The notes: generated from the letters alone by a model not told the origin. A stretch of 64,000 bases of DNA from Stappia indica (GCF_020177335.1 NZ_JAIVMG010000003.1:186001-250000), one strand, 5' to 3'. Shown: positions 24,663 to 34,313, counted from the first letter of the stretch. Made by a program: numbers and translations.

Positions 24663-24920
24663 AGGGTCCAGACTCATAAATGAGGCTGACATGGCATGGG
24701 ACATGGCAAGAGGCTGCGAGGAAGGGCGTGCGGAGCGGGCTTGTTGCCCGGGCAAACGCGCTGACGACGCAGGATGAAGCCATGTCCATGTCCTTCAGGA
24801 TTTGACCGGATTCCGCCTGCTCATGCGTCGCGAAAGGCTTGAAAATGAAACGCATTTCCTGCGCTTCCGCTTCTTGATCAGGCGCAATCCGCTTCAAGCT
24901 CATTTATGAGACTGGACCCT
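24663..24920. mobile_element. 258-bp MITE-like element with 22-bp terminal inverted repeats
   Basis: The ends at 24663-24684 and 24899-24920 are inverted repeats matching at 21 of 22 positions; each begins AGGGTCCAG and ends CTCATAAATGAG. Base use inside is less GC-biased than in flanking genes. No transposase is present. An 80-codon minus-strand reading frame fills the element but shows no recognised family. A target duplication is not clear (CT on the left, GG on the right; or TA against TG if the end is shifted by one base). Confidence 0.75.
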
Positions 24921-24967
24921 GGATGGACAATTCCCGGCGCCGCAGAACGAGACGAGGCAAGGCCATC

Positions 24968-25189
24968 ATGAACCGATACGAATCCCCGCGTACGCCGGGT
25001 GAAGCCCGCATCCGCTATCTCGATGCGGATTTCCAGATCCTCGCGCCCGGCACCTTCGTGCGCTGCGCGGTGACCGGCGAGGCGATCCCGCTCGACGAGC
25101 TGAAATACTGGAGCGTGTCGCGGCAGGAAGCCTATGTGGATGCCGAAGCGTCGATGAAGCGCTACCGGGAATCGGGCAATCAGCCGTAA
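24968..25189 (+). CDS. DUF2093 family protein
   Basis: 73 residues. The start at ATG 24968 (MNRYESPRTPGEARIRYLD) matches the family N-terminus and follows GAGGCAAGG; an upstream in-frame ATG at 24923 is less likely. Block GTFVRCAVTGEAIPLDELKYWSV is characteristic. Small cytosolic protein of alphaproteobacteria with unknown function. The MITE-like element ends 47 bases before its start and may have displaced or supplied its promoter. Confidence 0.85.
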   Translation: MNRYESPRTPGEARIRYLDADFQILAPGTFVRCAVTGEAIPLDELKYWSVSRQEAYVDAEASMKRYRESGNQP

Positions 25190-25229
25190 AGCACTGGGCC
25201 GGTCATTCGGCGCCCCTCGGTGGGCGCCG

Positions 25230-26264
25230 TCAGCCAGCGACGTTCGCGCCCGCGTCGCGAAGGCTGGGCCGAAGGAAGCGCATCAGTGCCTGCGGCTCCT
25301 CCAGCCGCATCTCCACCTCGAACACCCGCGCTTGGGTCGCCAACTCCCGAAGCGCCGGACTGGCGGCGCCCGACAGGCGCGCCATGTCCTTGGCTGTCGT
25401 CATCAGCATCAGCCCCTGGCGCTCCGCCGCCTCCAGCAGTTCGCGGGCGTCCGCCTCCGTATAGGCATGATGATCGCCGAAGGCGCGCTGCTCGACGATA
25501 TCCGCCCCAAGCGCGCGCAAGGTCTCGAAAGCCTTTTCCGGTCGGCCGATCCCGGCGAAGGCCAGGACGCGTCGGCCGGCGAGCTCCGGCTGCGGGGAGG
25601 GCGTGAGCCGGGCCCGGAACACTGGACGGGCGAGACAGCGAGCCGCTGCCTGAACCGGATCACTGGCGGCGCCCGCACCGATCACCACCAGCGCATCGGC
25701 CTGCTGCAACTGCAGGCCAAGCGGCGCGCGCAAGGGCCCTGCCGGCAGGCACAATCCGTTGCCGATCCCCGTTGTCCCATCCACCAGCACCAGGCTGACG
25801 CTCTTGTGGAGTGCCGGATTCTGGAAGCCGTCATCCATGACAATGACGTCGCCGAGGGTTTGCGCGAGCTGTGCGCCGGCGACCCGGTCGGCGGCAATCA
25901 CGGTGGGGCCATGGGCCGCCAGCAACAGCGCCTCGTCGCCCACCGCGAGGCTGTCATGCTGCGACGGGTCGACGCGAACCGGGCCGGAAAGCCGCCCGCC
26001 ATAGCCGCGCAGCAGGAACGCCGGTTGGCGTCCTTCCTGCGCAAGCTGTTCGGCCAGCGCCAGGCAGAACGGTGTCTTGCCGGTGCCGCCGGTCACGAAA
26101 TTGCCGATACAGATCACCGGCACCTTGGCCCGGCCGCGCGGCCGCGTCTGCATCCGGTACCCGGCGATCTGTCCGTAGAGCCAGCCGGCCGGCGCCAGCA
26201 GCCATGCGGCGGCCGAGCGGCTTTGACGCCACCAGAAGCCGGGGGCGGTCAGCCCGCCGCTCAT
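25230..26264 (-). CDS. lpxK: Tetraacyldisaccharide 4'-kinase LpxK
   Basis: 344 residues. One N-terminal hydrophobic anchor (about 15-35) and Walker A GNFVTGGTGKT (54-64), followed by RGYGG, DEALLLA and MDDGFQNPAL motifs of LpxK. It phosphorylates lipid A disaccharide to lipid IVA on the cytoplasmic face of the inner membrane. Its start overlaps the waaA stop by four bases, forming a coupled waaA-lpxK unit. Confidence 0.96.
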   Translation of the reverse strand: MSGGLTAPGFWWRQSRSAAAWLLAPAGWLYGQIAGYRMQTRPRGRAKVPVICIGNFVTGGTGKTPFCLALAEQLAQEGRQPAFLLRGYGGRLSGPVRVDPSQHDSLAVGDEALLLAAHGPTVIAADRVAGAQLAQTLGDVIVMDDGFQNPALHKSVSLVLVDGTTGIGNGLCLPAGPLRAPLGLQLQQADALVVIGAGAASDPVQAAARCLARPVFRARLTPSPQPELAGRRVLAFAGIGRPEKAFETLRALGADIVEQRAFGDHHAYTEADARELLEAAERQGLMLMTTAKDMARLSGAASPALRELATQARVFEVEMRLEEPQALMRFLRPSLRDAGANVAG

Positions 26265-27667
26265 CGTTCCGGTCCTTCGGGATGGGGGGCAAGATCGGAG
26301 TCGAGATAGGGGGCAAGGGCGGAAAGGGTCGCCGCCAGCGCGCCGCTCTGGGCCTCGACGAAGCGCGCCGCCCGCCGGGCCCGATCCTGCCGCGCCTCCG
26401 GGCTGTTCAAGAGCGTTTCGACCGCATCCGCCAGCGCCATGTCATCGGCGACGATTTCGATGCCGCCGGCCTCGATCAGCGGGTGGTAGATGTCTTCGAG
26501 GACCCCGAAATTGGGTCCCGCCAGCAGGGCGGTTTCCAAACGGGCCGCTTCCAACGGATTCTGGCCGCCGCCGCCAGGGATGAGGGTCTTGCCGATGAAG
26601 GCGACCGGCGCGAGCCGGTAGTAGAGGCCCATCTCGCCGATGGTATCGCCGATATAGATGTCATGCGCCTCGGTGAGGGCTTCGCCGGCCGAACGCAGCG
26701 CCACGCGCAGCCCCTTGGCGCACAGCATCTCGGCAATCTCCGGGCCGCGCTCCGGGTGGCGCGGCACGAGGATCGACAGCAATCCCGGCAACCGGTGACG
26801 GAGGTCAATATGGACCGCGCCAATGATCGCCTCTTCGCCGTCATGGGTGCTCGCCGCCAGCCACGTGGGCCTGGTGCCGATGGCCTGCTGCATCAAGGCC
26901 AGTGCCTGCGGATCGGCGGCAAGGGTGGCGCTGTCGATCTTCAGATTTCCGGCAACCTCGACCTGAGCGACACCCAGCGCGCGCAGCCGGTCGGCGTCTT
27001 CCTGCGTTTGCGCCAGGGACAAGGCGATGCGGGGGAACAGCTGGGCCGCCAGCGGGCGGAGCTTCCGCCAGCCGCGCGCCGAGCGCGGCGACATGGTGGC
27101 ACTGGCGGAGATCAGCGGAATGCCGCGCGCGGCGAGCGCGGTGATGGTGGCGGGCCAGATCTCCGATTCCATGACGATGGCAAGGTCCGGTCGCCAGTGG
27201 TTCAGAAACCGGTCAAGATTGGGCGGGGTGTCATAGGGCACGTACTGATGGAACGCACCGGCGGGAAGGCTGGCGGCGGCGATCCGCGCCGAGGTGACCG
27301 TGCCGGTGGTCACCAGCACCGGGCCATGGGTCTTGGCAAGTGTGCCGATCAGCGCGCGCGCGGCATTGAGTTCGCCCACGCTGGCGGCATGAAGCCAGAC
27401 AAGGCGTCCTTCCGGCCGGGGCAGGGACGGATGGCCGAAGCGCTCGCCGCGCCGCGCCGGATCCTCCTTGCCGCGCTCCGCGCGCCGGGCATGCACCCGC
27501 CGCAGCCCCGGGCCGGCGAGGGTGCCGAACAGCCGGTAGGCGGCCAGGAGGGCCTTGCCGATGAGTTGCGACAGCCAGCCGGCCTTGGCCGGCGGCAACG
27601 CCGGCGCGCCCGGCGGGCCGGAGGCTGCCGGCTCGGTCGCTGGACGATCTGGTGTCGGTGTGGTCAT
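26261..27667 (-). CDS. waaA: 3-deoxy-D-manno-octulosonic acid transferase WaaA (KdtA)
   Basis: About 468 residues from ATG 27667. GT-B glycosyltransferase with WLHAASVGELNAA, TTGTVTSARI, MESEIWPATI and the C-terminal GGGGQNPLEAARL donor-site loop. It transfers Kdo onto lipid IVA. The first ~35 residues are Pro/Ala-rich and longer than usual. It overlaps both neighbours by four bases: DUF374 upstream and lpxK downstream. Confidence 0.95.
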   Translation of the reverse strand: MTTPTPDRPATEPAASGPPGAPALPPAKAGWLSQLIGKALLAAYRLFGTLAGPGLRRVHARRAERGKEDPARRGERFGHPSLPRPEGRLVWLHAASVGELNAARALIGTLAKTHGPVLVTTGTVTSARIAAASLPAGAFHQYVPYDTPPNLDRFLNHWRPDLAIVMESEIWPATITALAARGIPLISASATMSPRSARGWRKLRPLAAQLFPRIALSLAQTQEDADRLRALGVAQVEVAGNLKIDSATLAADPQALALMQQAIGTRPTWLAASTHDGEEAIIGAVHIDLRHRLPGLLSILVPRHPERGPEIAEMLCAKGLRVALRSAGEALTEAHDIYIGDTIGEMGLYYRLAPVAFIGKTLIPGGGGQNPLEAARLETALLAGPNFGVLEDIYHPLIEAGGIEIVADDMALADAVETLLNSPEARQDRARRAARFVEAQSGALAATLSALAPYLDSDLAPHPEGPER

Positions 27668-28353
27668 TTTTGCCGGGCCAACTGCCACGCCCGCTCTGTC
27701 GCGGCGTTCATATTGTCTTCGAGCTGTCGCCGCAGATCCTCGCACAGCGCCTCGTCCGCGTCTTTCGGAACCGTCACCGGTTCGCCGGCGGCAATGATCA
27801 TGCGGCTGAACGGCAGGTTGATCGTCGCCCGGTCCCAGGTGCCAAGGGTGATGTGCCGGCTGGTGGCGATGGCGATCGGAAAGATCGGCCGGCCCGAATG
27901 CCGCGCCAGGGTGATGATGCCGGCCCCGGCGATCCGCGAGACCTTCGGCACATCGGCGGACATGGCGACGAAGCCGCCGGCCTTCAGCACATTGAGCGCT
28001 TCGATGAAACCGCGCAACCCGCCACGCTTGGAGATTTGATGCGCCTTGTGCGCGCCGGAGGCGCGAATCGTGCCAAGGCCGAGCTTGCGCGCGGCGATGG
28101 CGTTGATCTCGCCATCGGCGGAGCGCGAGATCATCACCCTGACATCCCAACCCTCGGGCCGGGCAAAGGGCATCAGGAAATGCTGACCGTGCCAGCTGGT
28201 GACGATCGCCGGGCGATTGTCGCCCATGATCTCGTTAAAGTTCGGCGGATCGAAGCGCAGCTTGCTGGTCCGGCGCACCAGGCGCAGGTAGCCGGCCAGG
28301 AGAGCGCCACCGGCATTGACGACGAGCGGATGCCGGCCGATGCGTTTCAGCAT
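27664..28353 (-). CDS. DUF374 lysophospholipid acyltransferase-family protein
   Basis: 229 residues. DUF374 belongs to the LPLAT superfamily; TSWHGQHFLMPFA holds an acyltransferase-like histidine, and FVAMSADVPKVSRIAGAGIITLA is the conserved substrate block. It starts the LPS operon with waaA and lpxK, each overlapping by ATGA. In other bacteria such genes acylate or modify lipid A-Kdo; that role is inferred from family and context. Confidence 0.88.
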   Translation of the reverse strand: MLKRIGRHPLVVNAGGALLAGYLRLVRRTSKLRFDPPNFNEIMGDNRPAIVTSWHGQHFLMPFARPEGWDVRVMISRSADGEINAIAARKLGLGTIRASGAHKAHQISKRGGLRGFIEALNVLKAGGFVAMSADVPKVSRIAGAGIITLARHSGRPIFPIAIATSRHITLGTWDRATINLPFSRMIIAAGEPVTVPKDADEALCEDLRRQLEDNMNAATERAWQLARQK

Positions 28354-28407
28354 GGCCGGCCTCGCTGCCGTACTGCGGTCTGTGCCGGGGAAAGCATGCC
28401 GTTCGGC

Positions 28408-28650
28408 TTATTCGCCGACCGTCTCGGGGTCGAGCAGCCGATGCATGTGAACGATGAAATACCGCATATGCGCATTGTCGACGGAGAGCTGCGCCTTCTC
28501 TTTCCAGGCTTTGTGGGCGCTGGCGTAGTTGGGGTAGATGCCGACGATGTCGAGGTCTTGCAGATCGCGGAACGTCAGGCCTTCGACGGATTCCAGCTCG
28601 CCGCCGAATACGAGGTGCAGAAGCTGCTTCGGTGTTTCTTCGCGGGTCAT
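28408..28650 (-). CDS. DUF4170 family protein
   Basis: 80 residues, no signal peptide or membrane segment. Conserved blocks LLHLVFGGEL, GIYPNYASAHKAWKEKAQLSVDNAHMRYFIVHMHRLL identify DUF4170, a small alphaproteobacterial family of unknown function that commonly sits between cysQ-like and DUF374 genes, as here. Probably part of the same minus-strand transcription unit (gaps of about 40-55 bases). Confidence 0.87.
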   Translation of the reverse strand: MTREETPKQLLHLVFGGELESVEGLTFRDLQDLDIVGIYPNYASAHKAWKEKAQLSVDNAHMRYFIVHMHRLLDPETVGE

Positions 28651-28691
28651 TCTTCAGTCTCCGAGGGACATATGCGGTGCGGCGCCGCCCA

Positions 28692-29489
28692 TTATATCAG
28701 GTCGGCCAGGATCGGGCGCAGCGGGGCTACGAGCGCCTCCGGACCGGCCAGTAGGGCTGGATGACGGACATTGGCGCGGTTGTACAGAACCGGACCGCCG
28801 TGCATGGCCTCCAGGCGCCCGCCCGCTTCCTGCACCAAAAGATCGGCTGCCGCAAGGTCCCAGTCGCAGGCGCGCTCCCGCGCCGCAGCAAGGTCGATCC
28901 GTCCGGCGGCGACAAGGGCGATGCGCAGCGCCAGCGAGGGGACATAGCCGCCGTAGACGACACCGGCCCGGCGCACCGCCTCCTGCGTGACCATCGGCTT
29001 GGGGCCGGCAAGGCGCGCGCCTTCCAGTGTCGGCATTGTGGAGACCCGCAAGGGTTGTCCATTCAGAGCCGCACCGCCGCCGACGGTGGCGGTGTACATC
29101 TCGTCGCTGGCCGGCCGGTAGACGGCGGCGGCGACCGGGCGTCCGGCCTCCACCACGGCAACGGCAACCGTCCAGTCCGGCGAGCCGGCGAGGAAGGCGC
29201 GGGTGCCGTCGATCGGATCGACAATGAAGGTGCGGGCCATGCCTAGGCGGGCAGGGTCGTCCGCCGTCTCCTCCGACAGCCAGCCGTAGCCGGTGCGCGC
29301 GCCGCGCAGCAGTTCGGCCAGATGTCGGTCGACGGCGATATCGGCCTCGGAGACCGGGGAATCATTGTCCTTGGTCCAGCGCTTCGGGTCGTTCCGGAAA
29401 AAACTGAGCGCCATCTGCCCGCCCCGGCGGGCCGCATCCACCAGAAGGGTCAGGTCATCGAGATTGGCGGTGTCGTCACTGGCCGGCAA
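28692..29489 (-). CDS. cysQ: 3'(2'),5'-bisphosphate nucleotidase / inositol monophosphatase family
   Basis: 265 residues. Metal-site motifs of the FIG superfamily: WLSEETADD (Glu73/Glu74), DPIDGTR (91-97) and CDWDLAAADLL (Asp209, Asp211). The CysQ branch recycles PAP from sulfate assimilation; inositol-1-phosphate is the alternative substrate, and sequence alone does not settle it. The start overlaps the pmbA stop by 14 bases. Confidence 0.85.
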   Translation of the reverse strand: MPASDDTANLDDLTLLVDAARRGGQMALSFFRNDPKRWTKDNDSPVSEADIAVDRHLAELLRGARTGYGWLSEETADDPARLGMARTFIVDPIDGTRAFLAGSPDWTVAVAVVEAGRPVAAAVYRPASDEMYTATVGGGAALNGQPLRVSTMPTLEGARLAGPKPMVTQEAVRRAGVVYGGYVPSLALRIALVAAGRIDLAAARERACDWDLAAADLLVQEAGGRLEAMHGGPVLYNRANVRHPALLAGPEALVAPLRPILADLI

Positions 29490-30819
29490 TGGTCATGTCC
29501 TTCACCAGAATGCTGGGCGTGGCAAAGGCCGAGCGGGTATCGAGGTCGCTGGCCGGGACGAGGCCGGCGAACATCTCCTTGAGATTGCCGGCCAGGGTGA
29601 TCTCGCTCACCGGATAGGCGATGGCCCCATCCTCGATCCAGAAGCCGGACGCGCCGCGCGAGTAATCGCCGGTGATGCCGTTGACACCATGTCCGATCAG
29701 GTCGGTGACCAAGAGACCGGTGCCGATCTCAGCCAGCATCTCTTCCTGAGACAGGGGCCCGGGGGCGAGGGTAAGATTGGTGGCGCCAGGCGCGGGGCCG
29801 GCGCCGCCGCGCGTCGCCCGTCCGTTCGGCGCAAGGCCCAGTTCGCGGGCGCTGGCGGTGTCCAGCAGCCAGTCGGTGAGCCGTCCGTCCTCCACCAGCG
29901 TCATGGGCAGGGCGGGGCAGCCCTCGCCGTCGAATGGCCGGCTGGCGGCGCCCCGGGGCAGGGTCGGGTCGTCGGTGATGCGGATGCCTTCGCCAAACAC
30001 CTGCTCGCCGCGACAGGCTTTCAGGAAGCTGGTGCCCCGGGCAATGGCCGCGCCGTTGATCGCCGAGGTGAAGTGACCGAGCAGGGAGCGCGCGGCGCGC
30101 GGCTCATACACCACTGGCGCGGTGCGGGTGGAGAGCTGCCGCGGGTTGAGCCGGGCGACGGCACGTTCCCCGGCGCGCCGGCCGATCTCCTCGCTGGCAT
30201 CCAGCTCGTCAAGATAGGTGCGGCTGTCGAAGTCGTAGTCCCGCTCCATCTTGGTGCCTTCGCCGGCGATGGCGGTCACCGAGACGCCGTGCCGGGAGAC
30301 CAGATAGCCGCCGCGAAAGCCGTGGCTGGTAGCGAGAACGAGACCGCCGAGCCGCCAGGAGGCGCTGGCGCCGCCGGATTTGGTAACGCCCGAGACCGCA
30401 AGAGCGGCAGCCTCGGCGGCGCGGGCGCGCTCGCTCAGCGCCGCCGCGTCGACGGTGGTCTCGTCAAGAAGGTCAAGCGCGGGGATCTCGGACGCCAGCG
30501 CGTCGGCATCAGCAAGACCGGCATAGGGGTCTTCCGGCGCGACCCGGGCCATCGCCACGGCCCGCTCGGCGAGCGCATCCGGATCGTTGAAGGAATTGGC
30601 GGAGACGCTGGCCACCCGGCGGCCGCTGAACACCCGCAAGGTGACATCGTCGCCTTCCGAGCGGTCGCTTTCCTCGGTCCGGCCATCGCGCACGTCGAGC
30701 GACAGGGACACACCGGTCACGGCGACGACATCGGCGGCATCGGCCCCGGCGCGTTTGGCGGCGGCAACGAGGCGTTCCGCATCGGCCATCAGTTTCGACT
30801 GGTCAATCTGCTGGAGCAT
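29476..30819 (-). CDS. pmbA: PmbA/TldE subunit of the TldD-TldE protease
   Basis: 447 residues. Full-length PmbA fold with DGRTEESDRSEGDDVTLRVF near the N-terminus, the DSRTYLDELDASEEIGRRAGERAV block and GDYSRGASGFWIEDG near the C-terminus. It lacks the HExxxH metalloprotease motif, which is supplied by TldD, also in this window at 34390-35814. The complex degrades unfolded or modified peptides such as microcin precursors and CcdA. Divergent from the DUF6101 gene. Confidence 0.93.
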   Translation of the reverse strand: MLQQIDQSKLMADAERLVAAAKRAGADAADVVAVTGVSLSLDVRDGRTEESDRSEGDDVTLRVFSGRRVASVSANSFNDPDALAERAVAMARVAPEDPYAGLADADALASEIPALDLLDETTVDAAALSERARAAEAAALAVSGVTKSGGASASWRLGGLVLATSHGFRGGYLVSRHGVSVTAIAGEGTKMERDYDFDSRTYLDELDASEEIGRRAGERAVARLNPRQLSTRTAPVVYEPRAARSLLGHFTSAINGAAIARGTSFLKACRGEQVFGEGIRITDDPTLPRGAASRPFDGEGCPALPMTLVEDGRLTDWLLDTASARELGLAPNGRATRGGAGPAPGATNLTLAPGPLSQEEMLAEIGTGLLVTDLIGHGVNGITGDYSRGASGFWIEDGAIAYPVSEITLAGNLKEMFAGLVPASDLDTRSAFATPSILVKDMTIAGQ

Positions 30820-31051
30820 GGTTCGGTCCTTGCGGGGAGAAAGAGACTGTCCGGCGCGCCGGCGACCCTATTGCCCGGCGGCGGCGGCTGCAAGGCGGTG
30901 CGAGCGGTTCGGTGAGGATTTGTTGATCCTGTTCGGTGACCTTTCCCTAACCCTCTTCGACGAGGGAAAAAGTTAACCGTGCTTGTTAAGCCGATCGCGA
31001 GCCCTGGTTGCTAGGCTACGTCCATCAGAGACCTGCAAAATAATAGGTCCG

Positions 31052-31660
31052 ATGGAGAGCGAATTGAGCCGTCAAACAGCCACTCAGGAAGCCACTGCCA
31101 CAGGATCGGGCCGCGCTACGCGGCTCGATCCGGCGCAGATGCCGCACCGCTTCGCCGCACGCGGCGAACCGCTTCGCACCGGCGCCGAGGCGCCCCCGGT
31201 CGACGTTTATATCGATCGGGACATGGTCATCGTCAAACGCCGGCTTGCCGGCCTGCCGCTGACCCTCGTTCAGCCGGTGTCGATGTTCCTCGGGGTCTTC
31301 GCCGAGGTTCTGCCCGGCGCGCTGCCGGGCGGGCTGAAGGTCCGCATCGGTCTGAAGCACCGCGATCCGGCCCTGTCGATCGAACTGGCCACCAGCGACA
31401 GCATCGAAGGTGTCGCCGACGACTGGTGTGCCTGGGGGCGGGCGCTGTCGCTGCCGCTCCTGATGATCGAGCCGGACGGAAGCTGTCAGGATCTTGGCGC
31501 CGCCACCGGCGATCTGGCCGGCCGCGCGCCCTTGCCCCGCCGCCGGGTGACGGCCCTCACCGGGCATCGTCCGCGCTTCCTGATGCGGCGCAAGCCCGGC
31601 ACTGGCGCCAACCTTCTGCGGGTTCATCGGGGCGAGCGTGAGATCATCGCCCGCACCTGA
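31052..31660 (+). CDS. DUF6101 family protein
   Basis: 202 residues from ATG 31052 (MESELSRQTATQ). Conserved centre VDVYIDRDMVIVKRRLAGLPL and VRIGLKHRDPALSIELATS; C-terminus basic (RPRFLMRRKPGT). No signal peptide or membrane helix. It is an alphaproteobacterial family without assigned function. The long divergent gap toward pmbA (230 bases) would hold its promoter; I could not assign one. Confidence 0.8.
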   Translation: MESELSRQTATQEATATGSGRATRLDPAQMPHRFAARGEPLRTGAEAPPVDVYIDRDMVIVKRRLAGLPLTLVQPVSMFLGVFAEVLPGALPGGLKVRIGLKHRDPALSIELATSDSIEGVADDWCAWGRALSLPLLMIEPDGSCQDLGAATGDLAGRAPLPRRRVTALTGHRPRFLMRRKPGTGANLLRVHRGEREIIART

Positions 31661-31693
31661 GGGCACGCGAAGAGCGCCGATGCGGGCAGGGGC

Positions 31694-32638
31694 TCAGAGC
31701 AGCCCCTGCACCAGGGCATCGGCGACAAGGCCGAGAAACAGGACCCAGCCATAGCGGCCATTGGAGCGGAACAGCTTCAGGCACTGGTCCGGATCGTCGA
31801 TATCCAGCGTCACGATCTGCCACAGAAGGTGCAGGAGCCCAAGGGCCAGCCCGGCGAAGGCGGCCGGGCCTGCATCGGCGAGCGAAAACGCCAGAGCGAA
31901 CAGCACGGTGGCGCCGCCATAGAGCAGTGCCAGCACTGGTTTGGTCCAGTCGCCGAACAGCCGGGCGGTCGAATGCACCCCGACCAGCGCATCGTCTTCC
32001 TTGTCCTGATGGGCGTAGATGGTGTCGTAGCCGATGGTCCACAGGATGCCGCCGGCATAAAGCAGGATCGGCGACCACGCGAGCGAGCCGAAATATGCCG
32101 CCCAGCCCATCAACGCCCCCCAGGAAAAGGCGAAGCCGAGGAACAACTGCGGCCAGCTGGTCACCCGCTTCATGAACGGATAGACCGCGACCACGGCGAG
32201 CGAGGCGAAGCCCAGCACGATGGTGAAGCTGTTGAACTGCACCAGCACCACAAGCCCGGTCAGCGCCTGGGCGATCATGAACAGCTTGGCTTGCAGCGGC
32301 GAGACCTGGCCGGAGGGCAGCGGCCGGGAGCGGGTGCGCGCGACCTTGGCGTCGATGTCCTGGTCGACGAGGTCGTTGTAGGTGCAGCCGGCACCGCGCA
32401 TCGCCACCGCGCCGATCAGAAACAAGAGCAGATGCCAGGGATTGGGCCAGGGGGCGCCGGCGGCAATCGCCGCAAGGGCCGAGGACCACAGGCACGGCCA
32501 CAGCAGCAGCCACCAGCCGATCGGCCGTTCCCATCTGGCAAGGCGGGCATAGGGGCGCAGCCATGCCGGGGCGCGCCTGTCGACCCAGTGTCCCTTGACC
32601 GCATCGGCGACCTGTCCGCCGTTCATGTCCTGCTGCAT
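31694..32638 (-). CDS. ubiA: 4-hydroxybenzoate octaprenyltransferase UbiA
   Basis: 314 residues with eight to nine membrane helices. The first Asp-rich motif is NDLVDQDID (88-96) and the second is DTIYAHQDKEDD near residue 215. It attaches the polyprenyl chain to 4-hydroxybenzoate in ubiquinone synthesis at the inner membrane, feeding the cytochrome oxidase chain encoded nearby. Either Met1 or Met5 may be the start. Converges on DUF6101. Confidence 0.95.
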   Translation of the reverse strand: MQQDMNGGQVADAVKGHWVDRRAPAWLRPYARLARWERPIGWWLLLWPCLWSSALAAIAAGAPWPNPWHLLLFLIGAVAMRGAGCTYNDLVDQDIDAKVARTRSRPLPSGQVSPLQAKLFMIAQALTGLVVLVQFNSFTIVLGFASLAVVAVYPFMKRVTSWPQLFLGFAFSWGALMGWAAYFGSLAWSPILLYAGGILWTIGYDTIYAHQDKEDDALVGVHSTARLFGDWTKPVLALLYGGATVLFALAFSLADAGPAAFAGLALGLLHLLWQIVTLDIDDPDQCLKLFRSNGRYGWVLFLGLVADALVQGLL

Positions 32639-33011
32639 TCTCGGTTCCCGTCAGCCTGTCGCATGTATCCGCGCAACCGCCAGAACGTTCGGCGTTCAGG
32701 GGGCATGGAAGGGGCGAACCTGCCCTTAGCATTGGCCTTGCGCAAGATCGATCCCGTTGCCCGGGTGATACGGCTTTTGCGCGGCAAGGGGAAGGGGCCG
32801 ATGCTCTCGCGCCGCCCTTGCTGCTGCCGCCGCCGCCGGAGTGCCCTGAAGGCGAAAACTCGGCGCGAAACAGGCCTGAGGGCTTGTGAACCGGCGGGAG
32901 TGCGATTAGGCAGACCGGGAACGGCGGGCCGGCAGGACTACGGCCCGATGCCTTGCGATGATGACAGCCACACGATCAAACGCCATTTGATCGGCAACTG
33001 CCGGGGACAGG
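32639..33011. other. 373-base divergent region between ubiA and purD
   Basis: No gene seen. Apart from the palindrome at 32973-32993 I recognise no promoter elements. The purD RBS is GGGGACAGG just before 33012. Confidence 0.4.
32973..32993. promoter_or_regulatory. Palindrome upstream of purD
   Basis: A perfect inverted repeat CGATCAAA-N5-TTTGATCG, 18 bases before the purD start. It has the form of a dimeric repressor operator, or it may be an RNA hairpin in the 5' leader. I cannot name the regulator. Confidence 0.45.
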
Positions 33012-34307
33012 ATGAACATACTCTTGATCGGTTCGGGCGGCCGCGAACACGCCCTTGCCTGGGCCATTGCTCGCTCGCCCCTGACCTCCATCCTCTACGC
33101 CGCGCCGGGCAATGCGGGGATCGCCGAACACGCAACCTGCGTGGCACTCGATCCGGCCGATCATGGCGCCGTGCTCGCCTTCTGCCGCGACATGCAGGTC
33201 TCGCTGGTGGTGGTCGGGCCGGAAGCGCCGCTCGTCGCCGGGCTGGTGGACGATCTGGCCGCCGCCGGCATTGCCGCCTTCGGTCCGAGCCGGGCCGCCG
33301 CCGCGCTGGAAGGGTCGAAGGGCTTCACCAAGGATCTGTGCGCCCGCGCCGGAATCCCCACCGCCGCCTATGGCCGCTTCTCCGAGGCTCAGGCCGCCCG
33401 CGACTACGTGACCCGGCAAGGCGCGCCCATCGTCGTCAAGGCCGATGGCCTGGCCGCCGGCAAGGGTGTCGTCGTCGCCGAGACCGTTGAGGCCGCACTG
33501 GCGGCGGTCGATGCCTGTTTCGACGGCGCCTTCGGCGAGGCCGGCGTCGAGGTGGTCGTGGAGGAATGCCTGGTCGGCGAGGAGGCGAGCTTCTTCGTTC
33601 TGTCCGACGGCACCAACGCGCTGCCGCTGGCCACCGCCCAGGATCACAAGCGGGTGGCCGATGGCGACACCGGCCCCAACACCGGCGGCATGGGCGCCTA
33701 TTCCCCGGCGCCGGTGATGACGCCGGAGGTGGTCGACCGCACCATGCGCGAGATCATCGAGCCGACCATCCGCACCATGGCGGCGGAAGGCACCCCGTTC
33801 CGGGGCGTCTTGTTCGCAGGGCTGATGATCACCGCCGAGGGACCGAAGCTGATCGAGTACAACACCCGGTTCGGCGATCCGGAATGTCAGGTGCTGATGA
33901 TGCGGCTCGTCGACGACATCGTGCCGCTCTTGATGGCCTCCATCGAGGGCGGGCTCGACAAGCTCACGCCGCGCTGGCGCGAGGAAGCCGCACTCTGCGT
34001 GGTGATGGCGGCCAACGGCTATCCGGGCAGCTATGAAAAGGGCACGCCGATCAACGGGCTCGATGCGCTGGGCGACATGACGGACGTGAAGGTGTTCCAC
34101 GCCGGCACCCGCCGCGACGGCGAGCAGCTTCTGGCCAATGGCGGCCGGGTGCTCAATGTCACCGCTCTGGGGGCGAGCGTCGGCGCCGCCCACGACCGCG
34201 CCTACGAGGCGGTCGGCCGGATCGACTGGCCCGGCGGCTTCTGCCGCTCCGACATCGGCTGGCGTGCGGTCGCCCGGGAGACGGACACCCGCGCGGCGGA
34301 AAGCTGA
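33012..34307 (+). CDS. purD: Phosphoribosylamine-glycine ligase PurD
   Basis: 431 residues. [13 protein letters not shown] at the N-terminus, ATP-grasp core with [28 protein letters not shown] and the metal site [11 protein letters not shown]. It catalyses the second step of purine synthesis, joining glycine to phosphoribosylamine. The length is standard. Single gene, divergent from ubiA. Confidence 0.97.
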   Translation: MNILLIGSGGREHALAWAIARSPLTSILYAAPGNAGIAEHATCVALDPADHGAVLAFCRDMQVSLVVVGPEAPLVAGLVDDLAAAGIAAFGPSRAAAALEGSKGFTKDLCARAGIPTAAYGRFSEAQAARDYVTRQGAPIVVKADGLAAGKGVVVAETVEAALAAVDACFDGAFGEAGVEVVVEECLVGEEASFFVLSDGTNALPLATAQDHKRVADGDTGPNTGGMGAYSPAPVMTPEVVDRTMREIIEPTIRTMAAEGTPFRGVLFAGLMITAEGPKLIEYNTRFGDPECQVLMMRLVDDIVPLLMASIEGGLDKLTPRWREEAALCVVMAANGYPGSYEKGTPINGLDALGDMTDVKVFHAGTRRDGEQLLANGGRVLNVTALGASVGAAHDRAYEAVGRIDWPGGFCRSDIGWRAVARETDTRAAES

Positions 34308-34313
34308 CGCGAG

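Noticed and set aside
24661-24903. 80-codon minus-strand frame inside the MITE-like element as a gene
   Set aside because: Start and stop lie in the terminal repeats, no ribosome binding site, no recognised family; more likely incidental.
30974-30992. TTAA-N9-TTAA upstream of the DUF6101 gene as a CtrA site
   Set aside because: CtrA sites need TTAA-N7-TTAA; the spacing here is nine.
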